Source: Brevibacillus sp042683565
Lineage (GTDB): Bacteria > Bacillota > Bacilli > Brevibacillales > Brevibacillaceae
Direction of reading: 5' to 3'
Assembly (NCBI RefSeq): GCF_042683565.1
Contig: NZ_JBHUJW010000041.1
Coordinates: 1-64,000, forward strand
DNA length: 64,000 nucleotides
Position 1 is the first letter of the stretch. Each line of letters begins with the position of its first letter. Shown here piece by piece: positions 44,790 to 53,518 of this stretch. The notes under the pieces were generated by a model. That model was not told the DNA's origin and did no database searches. It saw only the letters and a program-made list of their open reading frames with translations. The position numbers were made by a program, and so were the translations under genes.

Positions 44790-46295
44790 ATGTCCGCTTA
44801 TTTGTTGGAGATGAAAGGAATCAGCAAATCGTTCCCGGGTGTGAAAGTGTTAAATGAAGTCCAGTTGAACCTGAGAAACGGCGAACTGGTAGCATTGATG
44901 GGGGAAAACGGCGCGGGCAAGTCCACGCTGATGAAAATTCTCGGCGGCATCTACGAGCGGGACGCGGGGACGATCATCGTCAAAGGGGAGACGGTGGACA
45001 AGATGACGCCGGATGTCGCCGCGAGCAAAGGCATCGCGATCATCCACCAGGAGATGAACCTGATTCCCCATCTGTCGATCATGGAAAATATTTTTCTCGG
45101 CCGCGAATTTACGTACGGCAAATCGGGATTCGTCAATTGGCGCAAGATGCGGCAGGAAGCCAGGCGCTGGCTCGACCAGCTGGCGATCAAGCTCGACCCG
45201 GACACGCTGGTCGGCGATCTGTCAGTCGGACAGCAGCAGATGATCGAGATCGCCAAGGCGCTTTCCATGCAGGCAGACATACTCGTGCTGGACGAACCTA
45301 CGGCCGCGCTGACCAGCCGCGAGATCGACGCCCTGTTTGAAATGATCGCGTCGCTCAAGCAAAAAGGCGTCGGGATGATCTACATTTCCCACCGGATGGA
45401 AGAAATCTTCCAGGTGAGTGACAGGATCACCGTACTGCGCGACGGCCAGTACGTCGGAACAGTCGAGACAGCCAGGACCAACCTCGACGAGCTGGTGCGG
45501 ATGATGGTCGGCCGCGAGATTACCGACCGCTTCCCGAAAGCGGAAGTGCAGATGGGCGGGGAGCGGCTGCGCGTCGAAAATTTGAGCGTCAAAGGCAAGC
45601 TGTCGAACATCTCGTTCTCCGTCAAAAGCGGCGAAATTGTCGGAGTGGCCGGACTCATGGGCGCGGGTCGCACGGAATTGGCCAAGGCGCTGTTCGGCAT
45701 GGAGAAAGTGCGGGAAGGGCAAATTTTCGTGGACGGCCGTCCGGTCCGCATGGGGCGTCCCATCGATGCGATCTCGGCTGGCATTGCGCTCGTGACAGAA
45801 GACCGCAAAGAAGAAGGGCTGGTTTTGTCGCTTTCCGTCCGCGAAAACATCTCCCTGCCGAATCTGGAGAAAGTCTCGTCCATGGGCGTTCTGAAGCCGA
45901 GCCAGGAGCAGCAGCTCAGCAATGATACGATCCAGCGGCTGTTCATCAAGACGGCGGGCGGCGAGCAGATCGTCGGTTCGCTGTCGGGCGGCAACCAGCA
46001 GAAGGTCGTCATCGGCAAATGGCTGGCGACCAAACCGAAAATTTTGATCCTCGACGAGCCGACGCGCGGGGTCGACATCGGGGCGAAAAAAGAAATCTAC
46101 GACATCATGAACCGGCTTGCACAGGAAGGTGTGGCCATCCTGATGATCTCCTCGGAGCTTCCGGAGGTGCTGGGGATGAGCGACCGCGTGCTGGTCATGC
46201 ACGAGGGGCGCATCACCGGCGAGTTTGGCCGCAGCGAGGCGACACAGGAAGCGATTATGCATGCGGCGACGGGAGGAACTAGCCATGCGGTTTAA
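44790..46295 (+). CDS. rbsA: Ribose ABC transporter ATP-binding protein
   Basis: A 501-residue tandem ATPase. The first domain has Walker A GENGAGKST, signature LSVGQQQMIEIAKAL and Walker B ILVLDEPTAAL. The second has a degenerate Walker A (GLMGAGRTEL) and signature LSGGNQQKVVIGKWL, as usual for sugar importers of this class. ATG 44790 has GGAGGAGGAG upstream. It overlaps rbsC by 11 bp. Confidence 0.95.
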   Translation: MSAYLLEMKGISKSFPGVKVLNEVQLNLRNGELVALMGENGAGKSTLMKILGGIYERDAGTIIVKGETVDKMTPDVAASKGIAIIHQEMNLIPHLSIMENIFLGREFTYGKSGFVNWRKMRQEARRWLDQLAIKLDPDTLVGDLSVGQQQMIEIAKALSMQADILVLDEPTAALTSREIDALFEMIASLKQKGVGMIYISHRMEEIFQVSDRITVLRDGQYVGTVETARTNLDELVRMMVGREITDRFPKAEVQMGGERLRVENLSVKGKLSNISFSVKSGEIVGVAGLMGAGRTELAKALFGMEKVREGQIFVDGRPVRMGRPIDAISAGIALVTEDRKEEGLVLSLSVRENISLPNLEKVSSMGVLKPSQEQQLSNDTIQRLFIKTAGGEQIVGSLSGGNQQKVVIGKWLATKPKILILDEPTRGVDIGAKKEIYDIMNRLAQEGVAILMISSELPEVLGMSDRVLVMHEGRITGEFGRSEATQEAIMHAATGGTSHAV

Positions 46296-47211
46296 TGTTT
46301 TGCAGAGAATGGGCCCGCTGCTCGGGCTCGCCTTGATCGTCATCGTCCTGTCGGTCATCAACAGCGACTTTTTGACGGTCAGCAATATTTTCAACGTTCT
46401 TCGCCAAATTTCCATTAACGCGCTGATTGCTTTCGGGATGACCTTCGTCATCTTGACGGGCGGCATCGACTTGTCCGTAGGCTCCATGTTGGCTCTTGCA
46501 AGCGCTATCACGGCAGGCTTGATGGCTGGCGGCATGGATACCTGGCTGGCTGTCCTGATCGGCCTTTTGGCAGGTGTCGTCATGGGGGCGATCAACGGCT
46601 TGATTATCACAAAGGGGAAAGTGGCGCCGTTTATCGGGACGCTGGCGACGATGACGGTTTTTCGCGGGCTGACGCTCGTCTACACCGAAGGCAAACCGAT
46701 TACGGGTCTGAACGCAGACTTCGCCATGCTGGGGAAAGGATTTTTCCTGGAGATTCCGATGCCTGTCATCTGGATGCTGATTTCTTTTGCCATCCTGTAC
46801 TTCCTTCTTCGTCATACGACTTTTGGCAGACATGTATACGCGCTCGGCAGCAACGAGGAAGCGACCAAGCTGTCCGGGATCAACACCGGAAAAGTAAAGG
46901 TGCTGGTGTACGCGGTCAGCGGCCTGCTGGCAGCCTTGAGCGGAATCATCCTCACCTCCCGCCTCAACTCGGCGCAACCGACGGCAGGAACATCGTACGA
47001 GCTGGATGCGATCGCAGCGGTAGTCCTCGGGGGCACGAGCTTGTCCGGCGGGCGCGGCTGGATCGTCGGCACCTTGATTGGTGCGATGATCATCGGTGTG
47101 TTAGATAACGGTCTCAATCTGCTGAATGTCTCTTCCTTCTACCAGTCGGTAGTCAAAGGGGCGGTCATTCTGATTGCAGTATTGCTCGACCGATCTAAAG
47201 CAAATAAATAA
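46285..47211 (+). CDS. rbsC: Ribose ABC transporter permease
   Basis: A 308-residue polytopic permease of the ribose/xylose class with the usual early GMTFVILTGGIDLSVGSMLALAS block and the cytoplasmic SNEEATKLSGINTGKVK coupling loop. ATG 46285 follows GGGAGGAA inside the end of rbsA, so translation is coupled. Confidence 0.95.
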   Translation: MRFNVLQRMGPLLGLALIVIVLSVINSDFLTVSNIFNVLRQISINALIAFGMTFVILTGGIDLSVGSMLALASAITAGLMAGGMDTWLAVLIGLLAGVVMGAINGLIITKGKVAPFIGTLATMTVFRGLTLVYTEGKPITGLNADFAMLGKGFFLEIPMPVIWMLISFAILYFLLRHTTFGRHVYALGSNEEATKLSGINTGKVKVLVYAVSGLLAALSGIILTSRLNSAQPTAGTSYELDAIAAVVLGGTSLSGGRGWIVGTLIGAMIIGVLDNGLNLLNVSSFYQSVVKGAVILIAVLLDRSKANK

Positions 47212-47243
47212 GTAAGCAGACAATTAAGGAGGATGGAATCGTT

Positions 47244-48200
47244 ATGAAGAAATTTTGGAAAATGGCTTTGGCTTCGACGCTGGTGCTGGGGGTGCTGGCA
47301 GGCTGCTCGACTTCTTCCAATCTGGAAAACAAGGCGCCGGAGCAATCGGCAGGCAATGCAGGCGCAGGCGGCGCGGCTGGCGGCAAAGTGACCATTGGTC
47401 TGGCTGTATCCACCCTGAACAACCCGTTCTTCGTCTCCTTGAAGGAAGGGGCAGAAAAAGCGGCAAAAGAAGCAGGAGCAGAGCTTTTGGTCGTAGACGC
47501 GCAAGATGACACGGCGAAGCAAATCAGCGGCGTCGAAGACCTGATCCAGAAAAAAGTAAGCGTCATCATGATCAACCCGACAGACAGCGCAGCGATCGTC
47601 ACAGCGGTCGAAGCGGCAAATCAGGCAAACATTCCGGTCATCACGGTCGACCGCGCGGCAGAAGGCGGCAAAGTGGTATCCCATATCGCCTCCGACAACG
47701 TCAAAGGCGGTAAAATGGCAGGCGACTTCATCCTGGAAAAACTGGGCGGCAAAGGCAACATCGTCGAACTGCAAGGGATTGCGGGCACTTCCGCAGCGCG
47801 CGACCGCGGCAAAGGCTTCCACGATGCAGTAGACAGCAAAGAAGGCGTGAAAGTGGTGGCGTCCCAGCCGGCAGACTTTGACCGTGCCAAAGGCCTTTCC
47901 GTTATGGAAAACATTTTGCAAGCCAACAAAGACGTACAAGCTGTATTCGCGCACAACGACGAAATGGCTCTGGGCGCTCTGCAAGCAATCGAAGCGGCCG
48001 GCAAAAACATAATCGTCGTCGGCTTCGATGCGACGGACGACGCAGTGAAAGCCGTAAACGACGGCAAAATGGCTGCTACCGTAGCGCAAAAACCGGCGGC
48101 AATCGGCGAAACCGCTGTACAAACGGCATTGAAAGTAGCCAAAGGGGAAACCGTAGAAGCGAACATCCCGGTTGACCTGGAACTGGTTACGAAGAAGTAA
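47244..48200 (+). CDS. rbsB: Ribose-binding lipoprotein
   Basis: A 318-residue substrate-binding protein. The signal peptide ends in lipobox VLAGC (C24), so it is lipid-anchored outside the membrane. The mature protein starts with a G/A-rich linker and then the type I periplasmic fold (VTIGLAVSTLNNPFFVSLKEG). It ends the operon, with a terminator downstream. Confidence 0.95.
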   Translation: MKKFWKMALASTLVLGVLAGCSTSSNLENKAPEQSAGNAGAGGAAGGKVTIGLAVSTLNNPFFVSLKEGAEKAAKEAGAELLVVDAQDDTAKQISGVEDLIQKKVSVIMINPTDSAAIVTAVEAANQANIPVITVDRAAEGGKVVSHIASDNVKGGKMAGDFILEKLGGKGNIVELQGIAGTSAARDRGKGFHDAVDSKEGVKVVASQPADFDRAKGLSVMENILQANKDVQAVFAHNDEMALGALQAIEAAGKNIIVVGFDATDDAVKAVNDGKMAATVAQKPAAIGETAVQTALKVAKGETVEANIPVDLELVTKK

Positions 48201-48230
48201 GGCGCGTAAACATAGCGCAGAAGCATGCAG

Positions 48231-48268
48231 CCTCCTCCTGTAGCTCTACAAGAGGAGGCCTTTTTTTA
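48231..48268 (+). terminator. Terminator of the rbs operon
   Basis: GCCTCCTC pairs with GAGGAGGC (48253-48260), with an inner CTGTAG/CTACAAG stem, followed by CTTTTTTT. Confidence 0.9.
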
Positions 48269-48391
48269 CCGGGTACTGCAGATTTCATAGGGAGAATGTT
48301 TCGTAAAGGTTTTGTAAAACATAGCCGCATCGCCCGTAAATACCCTCATCGCTATATTATACTTTGGTTGAGGAATGGGGGGATGAGAACA

Positions 48392-48478
48392 ATGGACGAT
48401 TGCCTTCGTGAACCTGGCACTTTGCTTACAGAAAAAGTATTTTCAACCAAGACACAATCAAGGGAGAATGAAACATGA
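48392..48478 (+). CDS. Small ORF translationally coupled to arsC
   Basis: A 28-codon frame (MDDCLREPGTLLTEK...) starts at ATG 48392 behind a GGGGGGATGAG site and its stop overlaps the arsC start (ATGA). It could be a leader peptide coupling translation, or chance. The cysteine at position 4 is the only feature of note. An AT-rich TATATTATAC at 48353-48362 could be the -10 region. Confidence 0.4.
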   Translation: MDDCLREPGTLLTEKVFSTKTQSRENET

Positions 48479-48900
48479 CTGACAAGTCTTTGGTCTATTT
48501 TCTTTGCACGGGCAACTCTTGCAGAAGTCAAATGGCGCACGGATTTTTACAAGCACTTGGCGGGGAGAAATACGAAGTGATGAGTGCAGGGCTGGAAGCA
48601 CACGGGCTGAATCCACGCGCTGTCGAAGCGATGAAAGAAGCAGGAGTGGATATTCGCCATCACACCTCGGATGTCATTGACCCTGTCATTTTGGGCAAAG
48701 CCGAATACGTCATTACGTTATGTGGCCACGCGGATGAAAACTGCCCTGTGATCCCGAATCCGAATGTGATCAAAATGCACTGGGGATTTGCTGATCCAGC
48801 AAAGGCAACAGGGACGGAGGAGGAAGTAAGGGAGCAGTTCCGAGCCGTTCGTGATGCCATCAAGAGCCGCGTTGTCCAGTTCGTCGCAGAAGGAAAATAA
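48475..48900 (+). CDS. arsC: Thioredoxin-coupled arsenate reductase
   Basis: A 141-residue low-molecular-weight phosphatase-fold reductase converting arsenate to arsenite. The P-loop CTGNSCRS has nucleophile C11 and C16, and the redox pair C83/C90 lies in TLCGHADENCPV, matching the C10/C82/C89 relay of the Bacillus/Staphylococcus pI258 type. It is followed by a terminator, then arsR and arsI. No arsenite pump gene (arsB or acr3) is in the window. Confidence 0.93.
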   Translation: MTDKSLVYFLCTGNSCRSQMAHGFLQALGGEKYEVMSAGLEAHGLNPRAVEAMKEAGVDIRHHTSDVIDPVILGKAEYVITLCGHADENCPVIPNPNVIKMHWGFADPAKATGTEEEVREQFRAVRDAIKSRVVQFVAEGK

Positions 48901-48909
48901 ACGCGAAGT

Positions 48910-48940
48910 GCCCCCGGTGTTCGCAGCAGGGGGCTATTTT
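48910..48940 (+). terminator. Terminator after arsC
   Basis: GCCCCC (48910-48915) pairs with GGGGGC (48929-48934), followed by TATTTT. Confidence 0.75.
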
Positions 48941-48941
48941 A

Positions 48942-49017
48942 TATCAAAAAAAATTGATAAATGCCATTGCATTTGCAAATCCGTGGTGGTATAGTGGATA
49001 CATCAAAAAAAGTTGAT
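48942..49017. promoter_or_regulatory. arsR promoter flanked by two ArsR-like boxes
   Basis: TTGCAT (48967-48972), 17 bp, TATAGT (48990-48995) forms a good promoter. Boxes ATCAAAAAAAATTGAT (48943-48958) and ATCAAAAAAAGTTGAT (49002-49017) bracket it, each an ATCAA/TTGAT dyad around an A-tract, as expected for ArsR/SmtB operators. Autorepression is inferred. Confidence 0.8.
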
Positions 49018-49031
49018 GCAGGTGAGTAACG

Positions 49032-49364
49032 ATGAAGCAGCTACCCATACTTAACCTAGAAGATCGGGGAGCGACGTTTGAACAGTATGAAGCCAAATTC
49101 AAGGCCCTTGCGGATCAGAGGCGGCTGCAAATCATGTACGTGCTGACTATGCGCGGCAAGGTTTGCGTATGTGATCTGGCAGACGTAATGGATATGGCGC
49201 AGTCCAAATTGTCCTACCATCTCAAAATCCTGCTCGACGCCAATCTCATTCAAAAAGAATCGGATGGTACGTGGAACTACTACGAGCTGAACCATACACA
49301 GATCAATCACCTTCTGTCCGAAGAACTTTGCTGCTTGTTTCGGTCCGGCAACTCTTGCTGCTAA
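49032..49364 (+). CDS. arsR: ArsR family arsenic-responsive repressor
   Basis: A 110-residue winged-helix repressor. The alpha3 metal-site motif KVCVCDLAD (C45 and C47) equals the ELCVCDL arsenite site of classical ArsR, and SKLSYHLKILLDANLI is the recognition helix. The C-terminus has extra cysteines (CCLF...SCC) that could add a third ligand. Operator-like boxes occur both upstream and downstream of the gene. Confidence 0.93.
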   Translation: MKQLPILNLEDRGATFEQYEAKFKALADQRRLQIMYVLTMRGKVCVCDLADVMDMAQSKLSYHLKILLDANLIQKESDGTWNYYELNHTQINHLLSEELCCLFRSGNSCC

Positions 49365-49381
49365 GTTCTTTTTCTCAAAAC

Positions 49382-49419
49382 ATCAATTTTTTTCGATATT
49401 AACATCAAGTTTTTTTGAT
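49382..49419. promoter_or_regulatory. Second pair of ArsR-like boxes before arsI
   Basis: ATCAATTTTTTTCGAT (49382-49397) and ATCAAGTTTTTTTGAT (49404-49419) are the T-tract (inverted) versions of the boxes before arsR. They lie between arsR and arsI, ending 19 bp before the arsI start, and suggest separate control of arsI. Confidence 0.7.
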
Positions 49420-49437
49420 ATTTAAGGAGGGATTGTC

Positions 49438-49857
49438 ATGCTGTATGCACATGTCGGGATTAACGTTACCAATTTGCAGAAGTCGATCGCGTTTTACTCC
49501 AAGCTGTTTGGTGCAGAGCCTGTCAAAGTGAAGCCGGATTACGCCAAGTTTCTTTTGCCTTCACCGGGGTTGAACTTCACGTTGAACACAAGCCCCGAGG
49601 TTAGCGGGAATCAGGTGAGTCACTTTGGTTTTCAGGTTGCCTCGACACAGGAGGTTCTCGCCAACAAAAACCGGCTGGAGAAACTCGGTATCTACGCGGA
49701 AAAAGAGGAAATGGACACCACCTGCTGCTATGCGACCCAGGACAAATTTTGGGTACATGACCCGGACGGAAACGAGTGGGAGTTTTTTTACACCAAAGCA
49801 GAAGCGGATGTTCTGCGTGAGGATGCGGGCGGCTGTTGTGCGGCACCAGCAAGTTAG
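49438..49857 (+). CDS. arsI: ArsI-type C-As lyase (ArsI/CadI family)
   Basis: A 139-residue VOC-fold dioxygenase. Residues H5, H62 and E115 match the Fe(II) ligands, and C96-C97 (TTCCYATQDKFW) the organoarsenical-binding pair described for Bacillus ArsI, which cleaves methyl from MAs(III) or degrades trivalent roxarsone. AAGGAGGG precedes ATG 49438... (TTTAAGGAGGG at 49421-49431). A C-terminal GGCCAAP tail adds cysteines. Position directly after arsR and ArsR-like boxes supports a role in organoarsenical resistance. Confidence 0.9.
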   Translation: MLYAHVGINVTNLQKSIAFYSKLFGAEPVKVKPDYAKFLLPSPGLNFTLNTSPEVSGNQVSHFGFQVASTQEVLANKNRLEKLGIYAEKEEMDTTCCYATQDKFWVHDPDGNEWEFFYTKAEADVLREDAGGCCAAPAS

Positions 49858-49965
49858 GAAAATCGGGAGAGCTGCTGCTGATGCTCGAAGCGGGAAGAGG
49901 GTCCTTTCGCAAAAAGGGCCCTCCGTCTTCCACAGCACGCGAAGGGGAGAGCCGTATGAATCGGA

Positions 49966-50514
49966 TTACTCCTGGTTTTTCTTTTCCAGCAATTCCAATA
50001 CCCATTCGCACCATTTGATGTCTTCCTGCATGCGACGGCAGCCCCAGGAGAGCAGGATATAGTCGCCGAAGGATGGATGGGACGGATCATTTGGGCTCCC
50101 CTCTGATTGCTGCTCGATTTCCTGCATGATGTGCTGATACATTTGCAGCTGCTCCCGGCAATGATCGATTCGCTCGTGGAACAACGCGCGGGAAGTCCTG
50201 GCATCCGCGAATGACAAGCAGCATGCCTTCAGGACGAGCTCATCGCGGGCGACAGGCTCGGCTGTCGGTTCTGCGAGCCACAATTTCAAGGCAGTCTTGC
50301 CTTTCTCTGTAATGGAATACACTTTTTTATCCGGCCGATCGGTCTGATGGACGCGAGTGAACTGCATGTAACCATTATGTTCCAGTTTGGCGAGGAGCGG
50401 GTAAATCTGGCTGTGTTTGGCTTGCCAGTAAGGCTGAAGCTGGAGCATTAGATCATAGCCGGAGCTGGGGGTGCGGGCCACCAGTCCAAGAAGTCCGTAC
50501 GCGAGTGTGTTCAA
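49966..50514 (-). CDS. PadR family transcriptional regulator
   Basis: A 182-residue regulator. The N-terminal winged helix (LAYGLLGLVARTPSSGYDLM...QIYPLLAKLEHNGY, residues 4-50) is the PadR hallmark; residues ~90-182 form the helical Vir_act_alpha_C dimerisation domain. The start is TTG 50514 behind GGGGGC on the minus strand. No transporter or decarboxylase target is adjacent; it is divergent from potABCD. Confidence 0.88.
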   Translation of the reverse strand: MNTLAYGLLGLVARTPSSGYDLMLQLQPYWQAKHSQIYPLLAKLEHNGYMQFTRVHQTDRPDKKVYSITEKGKTALKLWLAEPTAEPVARDELVLKACCLSFADARTSRALFHERIDHCREQLQMYQHIMQEIEQQSEGSPNDPSHPSFGDYILLSWGCRRMQEDIKWCEWVLELLEKKNQE

Positions 50515-50549
50515 TCGATAATGCCCCCTGACTTTACATTTTTATAGCT

Positions 50550-50578
50550 ATTATAGGTAGGGCGGCGAACCGAATCAA
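50550..50578 (-). promoter_or_regulatory. padR promoter
   Basis: Minus strand TTGATT (50578-50573), 17 bp, TATAAT (50555-50550). Confidence 0.8.
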
Positions 50579-50800
50579 TAAGCCCCGTTTTTTCCTGTCG
50601 ATTCCCTCTGGTTCATTCCTTGTTTATTTCCGAGCCGGGACGATGGGGCGGCAGAGCCGGGAGAACGGCAGACTACTGATTATACATAGGAGAATGTGCA
50701 TAAATATAGCAGGCCGCTCATCATGCGAGGCCCCGGTTTTTTCATGCCGTACCTCCTTCTTCCAGATGGAGGAAAAATGCACCAGAAAGGTTTGAAACTG

Positions 50801-50829
50801 TTTACAAAACGCAGCTTATTCGATATAGT
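50801..50829 (+). promoter_or_regulatory. pot operon promoter
   Basis: TTTACA (50801-50806), 17 bp, TATAGT (50824-50829), about 45 bp before potA. Confidence 0.75.
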
Positions 50830-50874
50830 AACCTAGATTGCTATGAGAATGATGACATATGGTGAGATGGCCGA

Positions 50875-51861
50875 ATGAAAACAATCATACATCTGGACAA
50901 CATCGAAAAACGCTTTGCCGAAGCACTCGTCGTTCCCCCTCTGTCGCTTGCGATTGAAGAAGGGGAATTTTTGACGTTGCTCGGACCGAGCGGCTGCGGA
51001 AAGACGACCCTCTTGCGGATGATTGCCGGCTTCGAGGAGCCGACAGCGGGTGAGATTTTCCTCGATGGCAAGCCGCTGGGGCACGTGCCTCCGTACCACC
51101 GCGACATGAACATGGTGTTTCAGCAGTACGCGCTGTTTCCGCATATGAATGTGGAGCAAAACATTCTGTTCGGCTTGAAAATGAAGAAAGTCCCTGCCAG
51201 CGAGCAGAAACGCAGGCTGGAAGAAGTGCTGCAGTACGTCCAGCTGACGGAGCTGCGCAAGCGCACGCCGAAGCAGCTGTCTGGCGGCCAGCAGCAACGG
51301 GTAGCCATCGCGCGGGCGATCATCAACAATCCGCGCGTGCTCTTACTGGACGAGCCTTTGGGCGCACTGGACTACCAACTGCGGAAAAGCTTGCAGCTGG
51401 AACTGAAAAACTTGCAGAAAAATCTGGGCATTACCTTTATTTACGTTACGCACGACCAGGAGGAAGCGATGGCGATGTCCGACCGGATCGCCGTCATGAA
51501 CAAGGGGCAAATCGAGCAGATTGCCGCACCGGCGCAGATTTACAACAAGCCGCAGACGCTGTTCGTCGCCACCTTCATCGGGGAGAACAACATTTTCCGT
51601 CAGGGCAGCACTTGTACGGCTGTTAGGCCGGAGAAGATCAAGCTGTACCGGACAGACGCTTCGCCAGAGGAGCATCGCTTGAAAGGCAAGATCACGGACG
51701 CGGTATTCCTGGGCAATCTGCGCAAGGTCTTTATCCGCCTGGATGGCCAGGACATGACCGTGATGGCCCATCAGTATGCGGGTGACGGCCTCGACTGGCA
51801 GGTGGATGATCGCGTGGCAATTGGCTGGTCCCGGCAAGACGAGGTGATCCTGCCTTGTTAA
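50875..51861 (+). CDS. potA: Spermidine/putrescine ABC transporter ATP-binding protein
   Basis: A 328-residue importer ATPase. Walker A LGPSGCGKTT, signature LSGGQQQRVAIARA, Walker B VLLLDEPLGALD, and the H-loop YVTHDQEEAM are intact. A C-terminal TOBE-like regulatory region (~235-328) begins CTAVRPEKIKLY. The first gene of potABCD, overlapping potB. Confidence 0.93.
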   Translation: MKTIIHLDNIEKRFAEALVVPPLSLAIEEGEFLTLLGPSGCGKTTLLRMIAGFEEPTAGEIFLDGKPLGHVPPYHRDMNMVFQQYALFPHMNVEQNILFGLKMKKVPASEQKRRLEEVLQYVQLTELRKRTPKQLSGGQQQRVAIARAIINNPRVLLLDEPLGALDYQLRKSLQLELKNLQKNLGITFIYVTHDQEEAMAMSDRIAVMNKGQIEQIAAPAQIYNKPQTLFVATFIGENNIFRQGSTCTAVRPEKIKLYRTDASPEEHRLKGKITDAVFLGNLRKVFIRLDGQDMTVMAHQYAGDGLDWQVDDRVAIGWSRQDEVILPC

Positions 51862-52709
51862 ACAAAAAACCGGTCAAACTGCTCGCGGTTCCGGCACTGC
51901 TGTGGCTCTTTGTGCTGTTCGTCGTGCCGATGCTCCTGATCGTCGTGCTCTCGTTCCTGAATAGAGGAACGTACGGTCAAGTTGTCTACGAGTTCACTGC
52001 GAACAACTACATCCGCATTTTCGATCCGCTGTACGGGCAGATCTTTGGGGACACATTTGCGGTAGCTGTCCTGACGACGGTGCTGTCGCTGCTGCTTGGC
52101 TACCCGCTCTCGTACTACATCTCGCGCCTGGAGCGCTCCCGGCAGCAAATCTGGCTGCTTTTGGTCATGATTCCGTTCTGGATCAACTTTCTCGTCCGCT
52201 CTTACGCGTGGGTGATTATCCTGCGTTCGCAGGGCGTGGTCAACACGGTGCTGGAATCGCTCGGGCTCATCTCCGAGCCGCTGCCGCTTTTGTACAATTC
52301 CGGGGCAGTTCTGTTGGGGATGGTCTACACGCTCGTTCCGTTCATGGTGCTGCCGATTTACGTGTCGCTGGAGCAGATGGACCGGCGCAAGCTCGAAGCG
52401 GCATACGATCTGGGAGCGACGCCGTGGAAAGCGCTTTGGCATGTAACGCTGCCGATGACCAGATCCGGCGTCGTGACCGGCTCGATTCTCGTCTTCGTCT
52501 CGTCCATCGGCATGTTCGTGGTGCCGGATGTGATGGGGGGAGCGAAGTCTGCCTTGATGGGCAACGTCATCCAGAACCAGTTCCTCTCGGCGCGTGACTG
52601 GCCGTTCGGATCGGCCTTGTCGATTGTGCTGATGCTCTTGTCCATGCTGCTGATCCTGCTCTACTTCCGCGCGGTAAAAGCCGGGGAAGCAAAGGAGGGT
52701 GCCGCATGA
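51855..52709 (+). CDS. potB: Spermidine/putrescine ABC transporter permease PotB
   Basis: A 284-residue six-helix permease. The EAA loop is EQMDRRKLEAAYDLGATPWKALWHVTLP. The start is TTG 51855 within the end of potA, behind GAGGTGATCC. It overlaps potC by ATGA. Confidence 0.93.
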   Translation: MLNKKPVKLLAVPALLWLFVLFVVPMLLIVVLSFLNRGTYGQVVYEFTANNYIRIFDPLYGQIFGDTFAVAVLTTVLSLLLGYPLSYYISRLERSRQQIWLLLVMIPFWINFLVRSYAWVIILRSQGVVNTVLESLGLISEPLPLLYNSGAVLLGMVYTLVPFMVLPIYVSLEQMDRRKLEAAYDLGATPWKALWHVTLPMTRSGVVTGSILVFVSSIGMFVVPDVMGGAKSALMGNVIQNQFLSARDWPFGSALSIVLMLLSMLLILLYFRAVKAGEAKEGAA

Positions 52710-53497
52710 AAACATGGCGCAGAAACGCGTTGTCCAGCTACTCCTGGCTGATGCTCGTCTTCCTGTACCTGCCGATTGCCATCCTGATGCTCTACTCGTT
52801 TAACGATTCGCGGATCAATGCGGTGTGGAGCGGCTTTACCTGGAAATGGTACGTGTCCCTGTTTGACAACAGGCAGGTGATGCAGGCGCTGGCAAACAGT
52901 CTGTCCATCGGGATCATCAGCAGCGTGCTGGCGACGATCCTGGGCACGGCTGCTTCGCTGGCGATCAAGCATTATTCCCTGCGCTGGCGGTCGATTGTGA
53001 ACGGGCTGGTCTACTTGCCGATCGTCATTCCCGAGATCATGATGGGGCTGGCGCTGCTCGTATTGTTCAGCCAGATGCACATGGAGCTGGGCAAAGCTAC
53101 CCTGATCATGGCGCATGTCACCTTCAGCATGCCATACGTCATGGTCATCATATCGGCCCGGCTCGCGGAGATGGGCAAAGAGCTGGAGGAAGCGTCCCAG
53201 GATTTGGGGGCGACGCCGTGGGGGACACTCCGCCACGTGACCTTGCCTCTCATCATGCCAGGGATTGTGGCAGGCTTTCTCATGTCTTTTACCTTGTCGC
53301 TCGACGACTTTATCATCTCGTTTTTTGTGGCGGGGCCGAATTCGACCACGTTGCCTTTATACATCTACGGTCTGGTAAAGCGCGGGGTATCCCCGGAGGT
53401 CAATGCCCTGTCCACCTTGCTGATTTTGTGTACGGTGCTGCTCGTCATCATCGCGGAACTGTTCAGACGCAAAGATTCAAAATCGATCACATTTTGA
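52706..53497 (+). CDS. potC: Spermidine/putrescine ABC transporter permease PotC
   Basis: A 263-residue second permease with EAA loop EEASQDLGATPWGTLRHVTLP. Coupled to potB by overlapping stop and start; 21 bp before potD. Confidence 0.93.
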   Translation: MKTWRRNALSSYSWLMLVFLYLPIAILMLYSFNDSRINAVWSGFTWKWYVSLFDNRQVMQALANSLSIGIISSVLATILGTAASLAIKHYSLRWRSIVNGLVYLPIVIPEIMMGLALLVLFSQMHMELGKATLIMAHVTFSMPYVMVIISARLAEMGKELEEASQDLGATPWGTLRHVTLPLIMPGIVAGFLMSFTLSLDDFIISFFVAGPNSTTLPLYIYGLVKRGVSPEVNALSTLLILCTVLLVIIAELFRRKDSKSITF

Positions 53498-53518
53498 TTG
53501 GGAGGTTGAGAGGAGAAA

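Larger units (their letters stand above)
50515..50874. other. Divergent control region between padR and potA
   Basis: Holds the padR promoter at its left end and the pot promoter at its right end. In between are two GAGCCGGGA copies near 50633 and 50657 and no gene. An ATAGCTAT dyad at 50544-50551 overlaps the padR -10 region and may be a PadR site. Confidence 0.6.

Noticed and set aside
49897..49923. Inverted repeat GAGGGTCCTTT/AAGGGCCCTC between arsI and padR as a terminator
   Set aside because: It pairs well but no T-run follows on either strand, so it is not listed as a terminator.
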